From Ruania suaedae (GTDB lineage: Bacteria; Actinomycetota; Actinomycetes; Actinomycetales; Beutenbergiaceae): a stretch of 64,000 bases of DNA. Below the pieces are notes generated by a model, which worked only from the letters and a program-made list of their open reading frames with translations, made no database searches and was not told the DNA's origin. The DNA is taken from assembly GCF_021049265.1 (NCBI RefSeq), contig NZ_CP088018.1, forward strand, positions 2,976,001 through 3,040,000, given 5' to 3'. The translations under genes were made by a program, and so were the position numbers. Each line of letters starts with the position of its first letter. The stretch's first letter is position 1. Below are positions 16,153 through 23,736 of the stretch, one piece after another.

Positions 16153-17481
16153 TCAGCCCAGGGAGATCTCTGCCTCGGAGAACCACTGCGAAGCGAACTC
16201 CTCGACCGTGATGTTGCCGTAGCCGAGCTCCTCGGCGAGCCGCAGCCACTCCGCCTCGATCGAGCCGAAGCCCTGGGGCAGCACCGGGGTCGACTCGGTG
16301 ATCTCGTCGGCCCACTCCTCCTCGTACCCGATCACCTGTGCATCGACGCCTTCGACGTCGAGCTGCGAGCGTGCGGTCTCGGTGGCGGGCACCCCGCGGG
16401 AGGTACCGAAGATCGCGCCCACCTCGGCGTCATTGGTGATGAAGTCGATGAAGGCGGCAGCCGCCTCCGGGTTCTCGGTGTTCGCGCCCGCCGAGAGCAG
16501 CATGGAGGGCTTGAAGAACTGGTTCCGATCGCCACTGGAGCCCACCGGCAGCGGCAGCATCTCGATGGTCTCGGCGCCCGAGTCGGCGAGGTAGCCGGCG
16601 AGGAAGTTGTCCCAGGAGAACTCGGTGGCAGCCTCGTTCGCGGTGAACCCGCCGAGCGGCTCGAGCTGGGTGGCGCGTTCGGCCGGGAGCATCTGATCGG
16701 CCTCGCGCAACGGCTGCACGAGGTTCAGCCAGTCGATGACATCCTGCTCACTGAAGGCGATCTCCCCGTCCTCGGTGAAGACCTCCTGGCCCTCCTGCAC
16801 CAGGTGCTGCACGAACAGCCACAGCACGCCGGTGAAGTCACCGGTCCCGTAGAGCGTGGGATCCTCGCTCGCGCCGGCATCGGCGGCCTCAGCAGCCCAG
16901 TCCACGTACTCCTGCCAGGTCTGGTCCGCGCTCGGCGGCTCCATGCCCAGGGACTCCACGATCGCCGGGTTATAGAAGAGCGCGAGCGTGTTCGTGCTCT
17001 GCGGGATACCGAACTGCTCGCCACCGATCTGGCCCGAGGCGAGCAGCGAGTCCGGCATCTCGCTCATGTCGAGCTCGCCACCGACGTAGGGGGTCAGGTC
17101 GAGCAACTGACCACGCGAGCCGAACTCGCTGATGTAGCTCAGGTCCATCTGCAGCACGTCCGGCAACGACTGACCGGCCGCCTCGGTGGCCCGGGCGGTC
17201 CAGTAGTCCTCCCACGCCTGGAAGGCAGGCTGGACGGTGATGTTCGGGTACTCCTCCTCGAAGAGGTCGATCGCCTGCTCGTAGCGCTCGGCGCGGTCGT
17301 CGTTGCCCCACCAGGTGACCGTGAGGCTGATCTGCTCGTCCGGGTCGACGGTGCCACCGCTACCGGGCTCTCCGCCGTCGTCCGCTCCGCCGGAGCACGC
17401 CGCAAGGACGAGCGATCCTGCAGCTGCGACGGCGGCCACGGACGACAGTCGCTTCGTCTTGCTGAGTCTTGCTGAGTTCAT
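16153..17481 (-). CDS. Extracellular sugar-binding lipoprotein of ABC transporter (system 2, probable rhamnose/rhamnoside)
   Basis: 442 residues with a lipoprotein signal ending in lipobox LVLAACSGG and a family-1 solute-binding body (LTVTWWGNDDRAERYEQAIDLFEEEYP, DVLQMDLSYISEFGSRGQLLDLTPY). GAGAGG precedes the ATG by about 8 bases. It heads an operon with two permeases, a YesL-like protein, a Gfo/Idh oxidoreductase and rhamnose mutarotase. A TGTAACGATTCA site 67 bp upstream is identical to one beside the rhamnose regulator. The cargo is therefore likely L-rhamnose or a rhamnose-containing oligosaccharide (inference from context). Confidence 0.9.
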   Translation of the reverse strand: MNSARLSKTKRLSSVAAVAAAGSLVLAACSGGADDGGEPGSGGTVDPDEQISLTVTWWGNDDRAERYEQAIDLFEEEYPNITVQPAFQAWEDYWTARATEAAGQSLPDVLQMDLSYISEFGSRGQLLDLTPYVGGELDMSEMPDSLLASGQIGGEQFGIPQSTNTLALFYNPAIVESLGMEPPSADQTWQEYVDWAAEAADAGASEDPTLYGTGDFTGVLWLFVQHLVQEGQEVFTEDGEIAFSEQDVIDWLNLVQPLREADQMLPAERATQLEPLGGFTANEAATEFSWDNFLAGYLADSGAETIEMLPLPVGSSGDRNQFFKPSMLLSAGANTENPEAAAAFIDFITNDAEVGAIFGTSRGVPATETARSQLDVEGVDAQVIGYEEEWADEITESTPVLPQGFGSIEAEWLRLAEELGYGNITVEEFASQWFSEAEISLG

Positions 17482-17547
17482 CGAGGAGCCTCTCTGCTCG
17501 ATCTTTGGGGGCCGCGGCTGTTCCGCCTATGGAAGACGACCCCGTCG

Positions 17548-17565
17548 TGAATCGTTACAAACGAT
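17548..17565. promoter_or_regulatory. Rhamnose-regulon operator upstream of system 2
   Basis: The plus strand reads TGAATCGTTACA at 17548-17559, the complement of TGTAACGATTCA. It continues into AAACGAT, giving a perfect ATCGTT-N3-AACGAT inverted repeat (17551-17565). The site lies 67 bp upstream of the binding-protein start. A weaker relative, GAATCGTTGTA, lies at 17650-17660. Confidence 0.65.
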
Positions 17566-17693
17566 CGCACACCAACTCGAGCTCTGCAAGCCTCTGGAAA
17601 GCGCCGTCCAGCTGTTCTCATCACGATTCGGTCACGTACGGAGGCGTTCGAATCGTTGTACTACCTGCAGACGCCGCCGGCGTGCACAGCACA

Positions 17694-17727
17694 GCGCCGG
17701 CCGAGGTGTGTCCACCTCGGCCGGCGC
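17694..17727 (-). terminator. Terminator of the sigK-rskA operon
   Basis: Perfect 15-bp G/C-rich arms (17694-17708, 17713-17727) with a TGTC loop begin 19 bases beyond the rskA stop codon. Confidence 0.75.
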
Positions 17728-17745
17728 CGTCGTTGCAGGAGAGCC

Positions 17746-18534
17746 TCAGGGCATCGGCATCTGGGCGACGATCTCGCCTGTCGGTTCATCCGATCCTCCG
17801 ACCGGCTCCACGGTGATCGCCATCGCGTCCGTGCTCAGAGCGGAGGCGTCCATCATCATCGTCGCCCCGCCGTCGTGCGCCGTGAAGACACCGGCACTAG
17901 AGGGCTCCCCGCCGACCAGCGTCCAGGCCTGGAACTGGTGGCCGGCATCGACGGCCGGGAGATCACGGAAGGAGACCGCGGCGGCGCCGTGGGAGCGGGA
18001 GATGAACAGGGCCACCCGCGGATCGCCGGATCCGCCGGCCGTCACCACCTCCAGGTCCCCGGAGTGCAGGATCTGCAGCAGCTCGGCGTCGGTGGTGGTC
18101 TCGATCGGCGCGACCTGGCGGGGCGGGGCGGTCTGCGGCCGGACTCCCCAGCCGAGGGCGACCACGGCCACCAGACAGGCCGCCGCCGCAACCAGGCGCC
18201 AGCGCCGGGCCGATTCGCGCCGGGCACGACGGCGACGGGCCGCCGCCTGCAGGTCGTCGGGCTCGGCGGCAGGCTCGGGCGTGGGCTCCGGCGCCACCGG
18301 GGGGAGGGGGCGGATCCGCTCGATACCCGCGAGCACCTGCTCGCGCAGCTCGGGGGGAGGCTCGACGGCACTGACGGGGGTGAGGTACTCGGCCGCCTCG
18401 CGCAGGGAGTCGACCTCGTCACGGCACACTGCGCAGTCGGCGAGGTGCTCCTCGAAGGCGGCGCGCTCGTCCTCGTCCACCGCATCGAGCACGTAGGCGC
18501 CGGTCAGCGCGTGGATGGATGCGTCGTCCGTCAT
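17746..18534 (-). CDS. rskA: Anti-sigma-K factor RskA
   Basis: 262 residues. The N-terminal cytoplasmic part has a zinc-finger-like anti-sigma motif (FEEHLADCAVCRDEV). One transmembrane helix follows an arginine-rich stretch (RWRLVAAAACLVAVVALGWGV). The C-terminal extracytoplasmic RskA domain ends GGSDEPTGEIVAQMPMP, with the FQAWTLVGGEPSSAGVF pattern of the family. RskA holds SigK inactive until regulated proteolysis releases it. Its ATG overlaps the sigK stop codon (ATGA at 18534-18531), so the pair is translationally coupled. Confidence 0.93.
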   Translation of the reverse strand: MTDDASIHALTGAYVLDAVDEDERAAFEEHLADCAVCRDEVDSLREAAEYLTPVSAVEPPPELREQVLAGIERIRPLPPVAPEPTPEPAAEPDDLQAAARRRRARRESARRWRLVAAAACLVAVVALGWGVRPQTAPPRQVAPIETTTDAELLQILHSGDLEVVTAGGSGDPRVALFISRSHGAAAVSFRDLPAVDAGHQFQAWTLVGGEPSSAGVFTAHDGGATMMMDASALSTDAMAITVEPVGGSDEPTGEIVAQMPMP

Positions 18535-19142
18535 CGTTCCTCCCCTCCGAAAAAGTCTCGTAGTCGTATCAGCCCGTCCCGTAGCCGGGTCTTCGCGGTC
18601 CCGAGCGGGATGTTGAGGATGCCCGCCACCTCGACGTGGGTGTACCCGCCGAAGTAGGCGAACTCGATCGCTTCACGTTGAGTCGCGGTCAGGGTGCGCA
18701 GGGCCCGCCGCACCCGGTCCGCCTCGAACCGGTCCACGACCACCTCGGAGACGTCGACGCTCTGCCTGGCCTCCCGTGCCTCGTAGAGCACGTGCCGGTT
18801 CTGTGCCGCCTGTGCGGAGCGGACCCGGTCGACCGCCCGGCGGTGGGCGATCGTGGTCATCCACCCCTGCACCGACCCCTTGCCCGGCTCATAACGCGCG
18901 GCCTGCTCCCAGTACTGGAGGTAGCAGTCCTGGGTGACCTCGGCGGCCTGCGAGGGATCCCTCACCACTCGCAGCACCACCCCGTACACCCGTGAGGACG
19001 TCGCGTCGTACAGCTCGGCGAAAGCCTGCGAGTCCCCCCGCGAGCTGCGGTGGAGCAACTCGGCGAGGTGATCGCCACCGGCCGAACCGGCGGTGCCGGA
19101 GGAGCTGGACTCCTCCGGCACCGGGTTGTTCGCTCTGATCAT
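18531..19142 (-). CDS. sigK: ECF RNA polymerase sigma factor SigK
   Basis: 203 residues. Region 2 reads ELYDATSSRVYGVVLRVVRDPSQAAEVTQDCYLQYWEQA. Region 4 reads LTATQREAIEFAYFGGYTHVEVAGILNIPLGTAKTRLRDGLIRLRDFF. This matches SigK-type ECF factors and is paired with rskA. The gene starts 30 bp after the fasciclin gene, so it is probably also transcribed from the SigK-like promoter ahead of that gene, giving autoregulation. In Mycobacterium tuberculosis SigK drives mpt70 and mpt83, whose homologue is adjacent here. Confidence 0.93.
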   Translation of the reverse strand: MIRANNPVPEESSSSGTAGSAGGDHLAELLHRSSRGDSQAFAELYDATSSRVYGVVLRVVRDPSQAAEVTQDCYLQYWEQAARYEPGKGSVQGWMTTIAHRRAVDRVRSAQAAQNRHVLYEAREARQSVDVSEVVVDRFEADRVRRALRTLTATQREAIEFAYFGGYTHVEVAGILNIPLGTAKTRLRDGLIRLRDFFGGEER

Positions 19143-19172
19143 GTCGGTTCTATCCGAACGTCAGCGCCGGAC

Positions 19173-19847
19173 TCACTCCGACGGCATCAGGACGCCGTCG
19201 ATGATGTAGACGGTCGCGTTGGCGGTCTGCACGTTACCGCAGACGACCGAGGCGCCATCGGCACCGACGGTGAACTCCTCACCGGAGCCCTCGACGGTCA
19301 GCTCGGCCCCGTTGAGGGTCTCGAACGTACCGGCCAGGTCCTCAGGGGTGAGGGTCTCGGGCACCACGTGGTAGGTCAGGACCTCGGTCAGCAGGCCGCT
19401 CGGGTCGTCCTGGACGGCCTGGACGGTCTCCTCCGGCAGCGCCTCGAACGCGGCGTTGGCCGGGGCGAAGACGGTGATGCCCTCGGCGCTGTTCAGGGTG
19501 TCGCCCAGCTCGGCGAGGCCGACCAGCTCGACCAGCGTGGACAGCTCGGGGTTGTTGCTGGCGGCCGTGGCCACCGGGTCCTGGGCCATACCGTCGAAGC
19601 TGCCGGGGCCGTCCTCGGGGATGTCGGCACAGGCCGGTCCGAACTGAGCGCCCATCGCGCCCATGTCCTCGGACATCTCGTCATCGGTGGGCTCTTCGGC
19701 CATCTCGTCCTCGGTCATCTCTTCCGAGGTGGTGGGCTCGTCAGCGGCGGGAGCGTCGGCCGTCTCGTCGGCCTCGCCTCCCGAGCAGGCGGCCAGGGTG
19801 AGCGCGGCGGCCAGGGTGAGGGCCGGTGCATAGGTGCGGATCTTCAC
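19173..19847 (-). CDS. MPT70/MPT83-like fasciclin-domain lipoprotein
   Basis: 224 residues from the GTG at 19847, which has AAGGAG 7 bases upstream; the ATG at 19853 is only one base from that site and is unlikely. A lipoprotein signal ends in LTLAACSGG and is followed by an acidic linker rich in Glu, Asp and Met. The fasciclin domain carries MAQDPVATAASNNPELSTLVELV, GITVFAPANAAFEALP, LTYHVVPETLTPEDL and VVCGNVQTANATVYIIDGVLMPSE. These match the mycobacterial SigK-regulated antigens closely. Two cysteines (near PACADIP and VVCGN) could form a disulfide. It is the first gene of a probable fasciclin-sigK-rskA operon. Confidence 0.93.
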   Translation of the reverse strand: MKIRTYAPALTLAAALTLAACSGGEADETADAPAADEPTTSEEMTEDEMAEEPTDDEMSEDMGAMGAQFGPACADIPEDGPGSFDGMAQDPVATAASNNPELSTLVELVGLAELGDTLNSAEGITVFAPANAAFEALPEETVQAVQDDPSGLLTEVLTYHVVPETLTPEDLAGTFETLNGAELTVEGSGEEFTVGADGASVVCGNVQTANATVYIIDGVLMPSE

Positions 19848-19910
19848 GGTCATACTCCTTGTGTCGGTCGACTGGAGGATCCAGCCGTCAGCGGTTGATC
19901 TGACATCTGG

Positions 19911-19936
19911 TATTCGGTGCGGGCGCCCGGGCGGAT
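19911..19936 (-). promoter_or_regulatory. Candidate SigK promoter of the fasciclin-sigK-rskA operon
   Basis: On the minus strand ATCC (19936-19933) and CGAATA (19916-19911) are separated by 16 bases. The elements resemble the CCATCC / CGAATA form known for mycobacterial SigK. The same layout occurs upstream of the oxidoreductase at 21618-21643, with a nearly identical spacer. Confidence 0.6.
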
Positions 19937-19973
19937 TGGTCGATCCACCCGAGCGCGCATTCGATTTCGGCGG

Positions 19974-21611
19974 CTACTCGACCATGAACGCGATCGAGTG
20001 CCATCCGCGGGCGCCGTCGGGAATGGGATCGGTGCGCTCGGCCACCTGGGTGGCTCCCGTCCCGTCCGTGGCACGCACCTGCACGTCGTGACGACCGGAC
20101 CCGGTGCTGTCCCAGTCGAAGCGCCAGTGCCGCCACAGATCCACACCGGCGTCCGCGGCGAGCTCGGCCTGTTGCCACTGCCCGTCGTCGATGCGTACCT
20201 CGACGGCCTCGATGCCGCGCTGCTGCGCCCAGGCGACGCCGGCCATCGTCACGGTGCCGGCGGAGACCCGCTCGAGCGGGCCCGGCACGTCGATCCGGGT
20301 CTGGGTGAGCACCGGAGCGTCGGTGGCCCAGTCGCGTTCGGTCCAGTAGGCGACGTCACGCTCGTAGGTGGACAGGTCCATGCGGGTGATCCACTTGGCC
20401 GCCGAGACGAAGCCGAACAGGCCGGGCACGATCAGCCGGGCGGGGAACCCACGCTCGACCGGGAGCTGCTCGCCGTTGAGGCCGACGACGAGCATCGCGT
20501 CGCGGCCGTCCGTGGCCTCCTCGAGCGGGATGCTCATCGTCAGGCCGTCCGCGCTCTCGGTGAAGATCTGGTTGGCCTCGGGCTGCACGCCGACCCGGTC
20601 GAAGAGGTCCAGCAGCGGCACACCGAGCCACCGCCCGGTGCTGACGTAGGGCCCGCCGACAGGATTGGACACGCACGTCAGGGTGATCCAGCGCTCGACC
20701 AGGGGCATGTCCAGGATGTCCTGGTAGCTCAGCGTGAGGGGCTCATCGACGAGCCCCCCGATCGGCAACGACCAGGTGCCGACGTCGATCCGGGGGGTGC
20801 TCAGGGCGATGTCGACGCGGTAGAAGTCAGGGGAGGCCGTGCGGAACGGAGTGATGCCGGGGACGTCCAGCTCCACGCCGTCAGGTAGGGGTTGCGCCGG
20901 ATCGCTCGGCTCCGGGAGCGCGCGATCACGACCGATCGCGTCGTCACCGCGCAGGCCCGAGAGCAGGACACCGCCACCGACGCCGGCCGCGGCCAGCGCC
21001 GCCGGGCCACCGATCAGCACTCCGCGCCGCGTCGGCACGAACCGGCCGGCACGCACGCGAGGACTGTCCAGCGGGGACACCGGTGCAGCGGTCTGAGCGA
21101 TCTGATCGGGCTGAGTGGGCTGAGTGGGCTGATCTGACTGAGCGCTCGGCGCGCCAAGCACCCCTGCGCGCACCCACAGCATCCCGGCCACCGCGACCAG
21201 ACCGGTCGCCACCGCCGGTAGCACCGCGAACAACTCCGGCGTGCGGCTCAGCGCTGCCGCGGCCGCGATCGCTGCCAGCGCCACCAGGCCTGCCACAGCG
21301 ACCCACCGACGGTGGTAGGCCAGCGTGCCCAGAACCGCCGTGATCAGCACCAGCACCACCGCCATCCCCGCCAGCAGCACCGGCTTGTCGGCGTTGCCGA
21401 AGGTCTGGACGGCGAACTCCTTGACCGGCGTCGGTGCGGCGTCGATGGCGACGCTCCCTACCGCCAGCAGCGGCGAGGCCGCCGGGGTGGTCAGGGCAGC
21501 GACAGTGTGGCCCACTCCCAGCCCTGCCGCGGCTGCTACGACGCCGGTGAGCGCGCGCAACCAGGCAGGTGGGGTGGGCCGGGCGGATCGTCGACCGCGG
21601 GTGCGTTCCAT
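19974..21611 (-). CDS. Membrane molybdopterin-dependent oxidoreductase, sulfite-oxidase-like
   Basis: 545 residues. The first 150 or so residues contain four to five transmembrane helices. A proline/glutamine-rich linker follows, then a twin-arginine-like stretch (PTRRGVLIGGPAALAAAGVGGG) and the sulfite-oxidase-type domain. WITLTCVSNPVGG carries the cysteine that ligates molybdenum. The C-terminal dimer-type Ig-like domain contains VRIDDGQWQQAELA. The catalytic domain would face outward. The substrate is unknown. It lies 120 bp upstream of the fasciclin gene, a common neighbourhood in actinobacteria. A SigK-like promoter abuts the start codon, which suggests a leaderless message. Confidence 0.88.
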   Translation of the reverse strand: MERTRGRRSARPTPPAWLRALTGVVAAAAGLGVGHTVAALTTPAASPLLAVGSVAIDAAPTPVKEFAVQTFGNADKPVLLAGMAVVLVLITAVLGTLAYHRRWVAVAGLVALAAIAAAAALSRTPELFAVLPAVATGLVAVAGMLWVRAGVLGAPSAQSDQPTQPTQPDQIAQTAAPVSPLDSPRVRAGRFVPTRRGVLIGGPAALAAAGVGGGVLLSGLRGDDAIGRDRALPEPSDPAQPLPDGVELDVPGITPFRTASPDFYRVDIALSTPRIDVGTWSLPIGGLVDEPLTLSYQDILDMPLVERWITLTCVSNPVGGPYVSTGRWLGVPLLDLFDRVGVQPEANQIFTESADGLTMSIPLEEATDGRDAMLVVGLNGEQLPVERGFPARLIVPGLFGFVSAAKWITRMDLSTYERDVAYWTERDWATDAPVLTQTRIDVPGPLERVSAGTVTMAGVAWAQQRGIEAVEVRIDDGQWQQAELAADAGVDLWRHWRFDWDSTGSGRHDVQVRATDGTGATQVAERTDPIPDGARGWHSIAFMVE

Positions 21612-21617
21612 GGGAAC

Positions 21618-21643
21618 GGTTCGTAGCGGCGCCCCGGGCGGAT
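21618..21643 (-). promoter_or_regulatory. Candidate SigK promoter of the molybdopterin oxidoreductase
   Basis: On the minus strand CATCC is followed after the ATCC by 16 bases and then CGAACC (21623-21618). The spacer GCCCGGGGCGCCGCTA is almost the same as in the fasciclin promoter. The -10-like element ends 6 bases before the ATG, so transcription would begin at about the start codon. Confidence 0.5.
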
Positions 21644-21686
21644 GGGTGCGGGGGCTGTTATGTTGCCAGCGGAAGGGGGAGGGGCC

Positions 21687-22238
21687 ATGACCGAGGATGC
21701 TGCGATCACCGGCGAGCTGGAACGCCTGCGCGAACAGGTCACGAGGCTGGAGACCATGGCGCTGCGCGCCTGGTGTGCTGTCACGGCGTCGCTGGTGTGC
21801 GCCGGTGTGCTCCTTCCGCTCGGCACCGAGGTCCGTGCCGTTGGTGACTCCGGCGAGGAGGAGACCCGGTACCTGGTCCTGACCACCGGGTTCATCTTCC
21901 TGGAGGCCGCACGCACCGGGGAGGGCGGCGACGTGGCGCTGGCAGCGCTGATGGCGGTCGGCTTCCTCGGCCTGCTGCTCGTGGCCCTCGGCTGCCTCGC
22001 CGGCCTTGTCCTCATGGCACAGCGCTCAGCCTCCCAGCGCGCGGCCACCACATTCCGGGTGTTGATGTGGCTCGGACTGATCGGAGCGGGCGTGACCGTG
22101 ATCTTCAGCGGGCTGTTCGTGTCCGCCGAGACGGCGGCCGGCGCCGGCCCGGGCGGGCTGGTCCTGCTGGCCGGGATGGTCGCGTTCGCTCTCCTGCTCC
22201 GGCCCGGCGCACGGGCGCTCTGGCAGCACGGCCGGTGA
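21687..22238 (+). CDS. Conserved-looking membrane protein of unknown function
   Basis: 183 residues. A short coiled-coil N-terminus (ELERLREQVTRLETMA) is followed by about four membrane helices (AWCAVTASLVCAGVLLPLG, LAALMAVGFLGLLLVALGCLAGLVLMA, VLMWLGLIGAGVTVIFSGLFV, GGLVLLAGMVAFALLL). GGGGGAGGGG precedes the ATG at 21687. It is divergent from the oxidoreductase and convergent with rhaB. I do not recognise the family. Confidence 0.75.
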   Translation: MTEDAAITGELERLREQVTRLETMALRAWCAVTASLVCAGVLLPLGTEVRAVGDSGEEETRYLVLTTGFIFLEAARTGEGGDVALAALMAVGFLGLLLVALGCLAGLVLMAQRSASQRAATTFRVLMWLGLIGAGVTVIFSGLFVSAETAAGAGPGGLVLLAGMVAFALLLRPGARALWQHGR

Positions 22239-22263
22239 CCGGCCGGCACCGGGCACACACGGC

Positions 22264-23736
22264 TCAGAGCCCGATCTCGCGGCTCCCGACGGCGGCCCAC
22301 GCCTCGCGTTCGCGGGGGTCCGGTGCGTAACGCCGTAGTTCCAAGCCGCGGGCGCCGACCTCGCGCAGGGCGCTCAGGTCGCCGGTGAGGACCCCGGCCG
22401 CCCGTGCCTGCACCAGCACGTTCCCCAGCGCCGTCCCCTCCTCGGGGCCGGCGACGACCGGGAGACCGGTGGCGTCGGCGGTGGCCTGGCACAGCAGCGT
22501 GTTCTGCGACCCACCGCCGACCACGTGGATGACGTCGATGTCCTTGCCGCAGAGACGCCGGGCGTCGTCGATCGCCCGGCGGTAGGCCACCGCGAGGGAG
22601 TCGATGACGCAGCGCGCCACCTGGGCGGGCGTCTGTGGCACCGGCTGCCCGGCGGACTCCGCGTGGGCGGCGAGCCGCGCCGGCATGTCCCCCGGTGGCA
22701 GGAAGTCGGGGTGGTCGACGTCGACGATCGTCCGGCGCGGCTCCTCCTCGGCGGCTGCCTGCAGCAGCGGCCCGATCGGCACACCCTGACCGCGCTCGTC
22801 CCAGAGGCGCTGCGACTCCGAGAGCACCCACAGGCCCATCACGTTGCGCAGGTACCGGACGGTGGCGTCCACCCCGCGCTCATTGGTGAAGTTTCCCTGC
22901 CGGCTGGCCTCGGTGAGGACGGGCTCGTCGAGCTCGACCCCCACCAGGGACCAGGTCCCGGAGGAGATGTAGGCGAAATCGGTGCCGGCCGCGGGTACCG
23001 ATGCCACCGCGGAGGCGGTGTCGTGCGAACCGACGGCGTACACCGGCACCGGCCCCAGGCCGGTGCGGCGCTGGATGTCCTCGCTCAGTACGGCGATCCG
23101 GTGGCCCGGCTGGACCACCGGCGGGAACAGCCCGGCCGGGATACCGAGCCGGCCCATCAGGTCCGCCGACCACTGGCCGGTGCGCTGATCCAGCAGCGCG
23201 GTGCTGGAGGCGTTCGTGTACTCGCTCACCCGGGCGCCGGTGAGCCAGTAGGCGAGCAGATCCGGCAGCAGCAGCGCCTGGTCGGCACGAGCCCACAGCA
23301 GGCCCCGCTGTTCGGCGGCCAGCTGGTAGATCGTGTTGAAGGGCAGATGCTGCATCCCGGAGACGGCGTAGAGATCCGCCGGCGGGACGCTCGCGTGAAC
23401 CTCGTCGATCACCGCCTCGGTGCGCGCGTCGCGATAGGCGACCGGCTCGGCGAGCAGGCGACCCTCCGCGTCCAGCAGGCCGTAGTCGACCGCCCAGGTG
23501 TCGATGCCGATGCCGGTGAGTGGCCCGGCCTCGCCGGCCGCCCGAACCCCCTCCAGGATGTGGGCGAACAGGGCGCTGAGATCCCAGCGCAAGGTTCCGC
23601 CGTCGTCGGGCGCGGCAGCGTTGGGGAACCTGGCCACCTCCCGCAACCGGACGCCGTCGGCGCCCACCTCCGCGCGGATCACCCGCCCGGAGGTGGCGCC
23701 CAGATCGACCGCCGCGAAGGCTGCTGGGACGGACAT
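22264..23736 (-). CDS. rhaB: L-rhamnulokinase
   Basis: 490 residues of the FGGY carbohydrate kinase family. The N-terminus AAVDLGATSGRVIRAEV is the phosphate-binding start of rhamnulokinases. Further motifs are GIDTWAVDYGLLD, FNTIYQLAAEQ, VYAVGSHDTASAVASVP, SSGTWSLVGVELDEPV and VVGGGSQNTLLCQATAD. It phosphorylates L-rhamnulose to L-rhamnulose-1-phosphate. Its start overlaps the rhaEW stop codon by one base (TGATG), so it is the last gene of a coupled rhaI-rhaEW-rhaB operon. Confidence 0.95.
   Translation of the reverse strand: MSVPAAFAAVDLGATSGRVIRAEVGADGVRLREVARFPNAAAPDDGGTLRWDLSALFAHILEGVRAAGEAGPLTGIGIDTWAVDYGLLDAEGRLLAEPVAYRDARTEAVIDEVHASVPPADLYAVSGMQHLPFNTIYQLAAEQRGLLWARADQALLLPDLLAYWLTGARVSEYTNASSTALLDQRTGQWSADLMGRLGIPAGLFPPVVQPGHRIAVLSEDIQRRTGLGPVPVYAVGSHDTASAVASVPAAGTDFAYISSGTWSLVGVELDEPVLTEASRQGNFTNERGVDATVRYLRNVMGLWVLSESQRLWDERGQGVPIGPLLQAAAEEEPRRTIVDVDHPDFLPPGDMPARLAAHAESAGQPVPQTPAQVARCVIDSLAVAYRRAIDDARRLCGKDIDVIHVVGGGSQNTLLCQATADATGLPVVAGPEEGTALGNVLVQARAAGVLTGDLSALREVGARGLELRRYAPDPREREAWAAVGSREIGL

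Noticed and set aside
21095-21150. Short tandem repeats around GGGCTGAGT
   Set aside because: They encode the Pro/Gln/Thr linker of the molybdopterin oxidoreductase and need no separate explanation.
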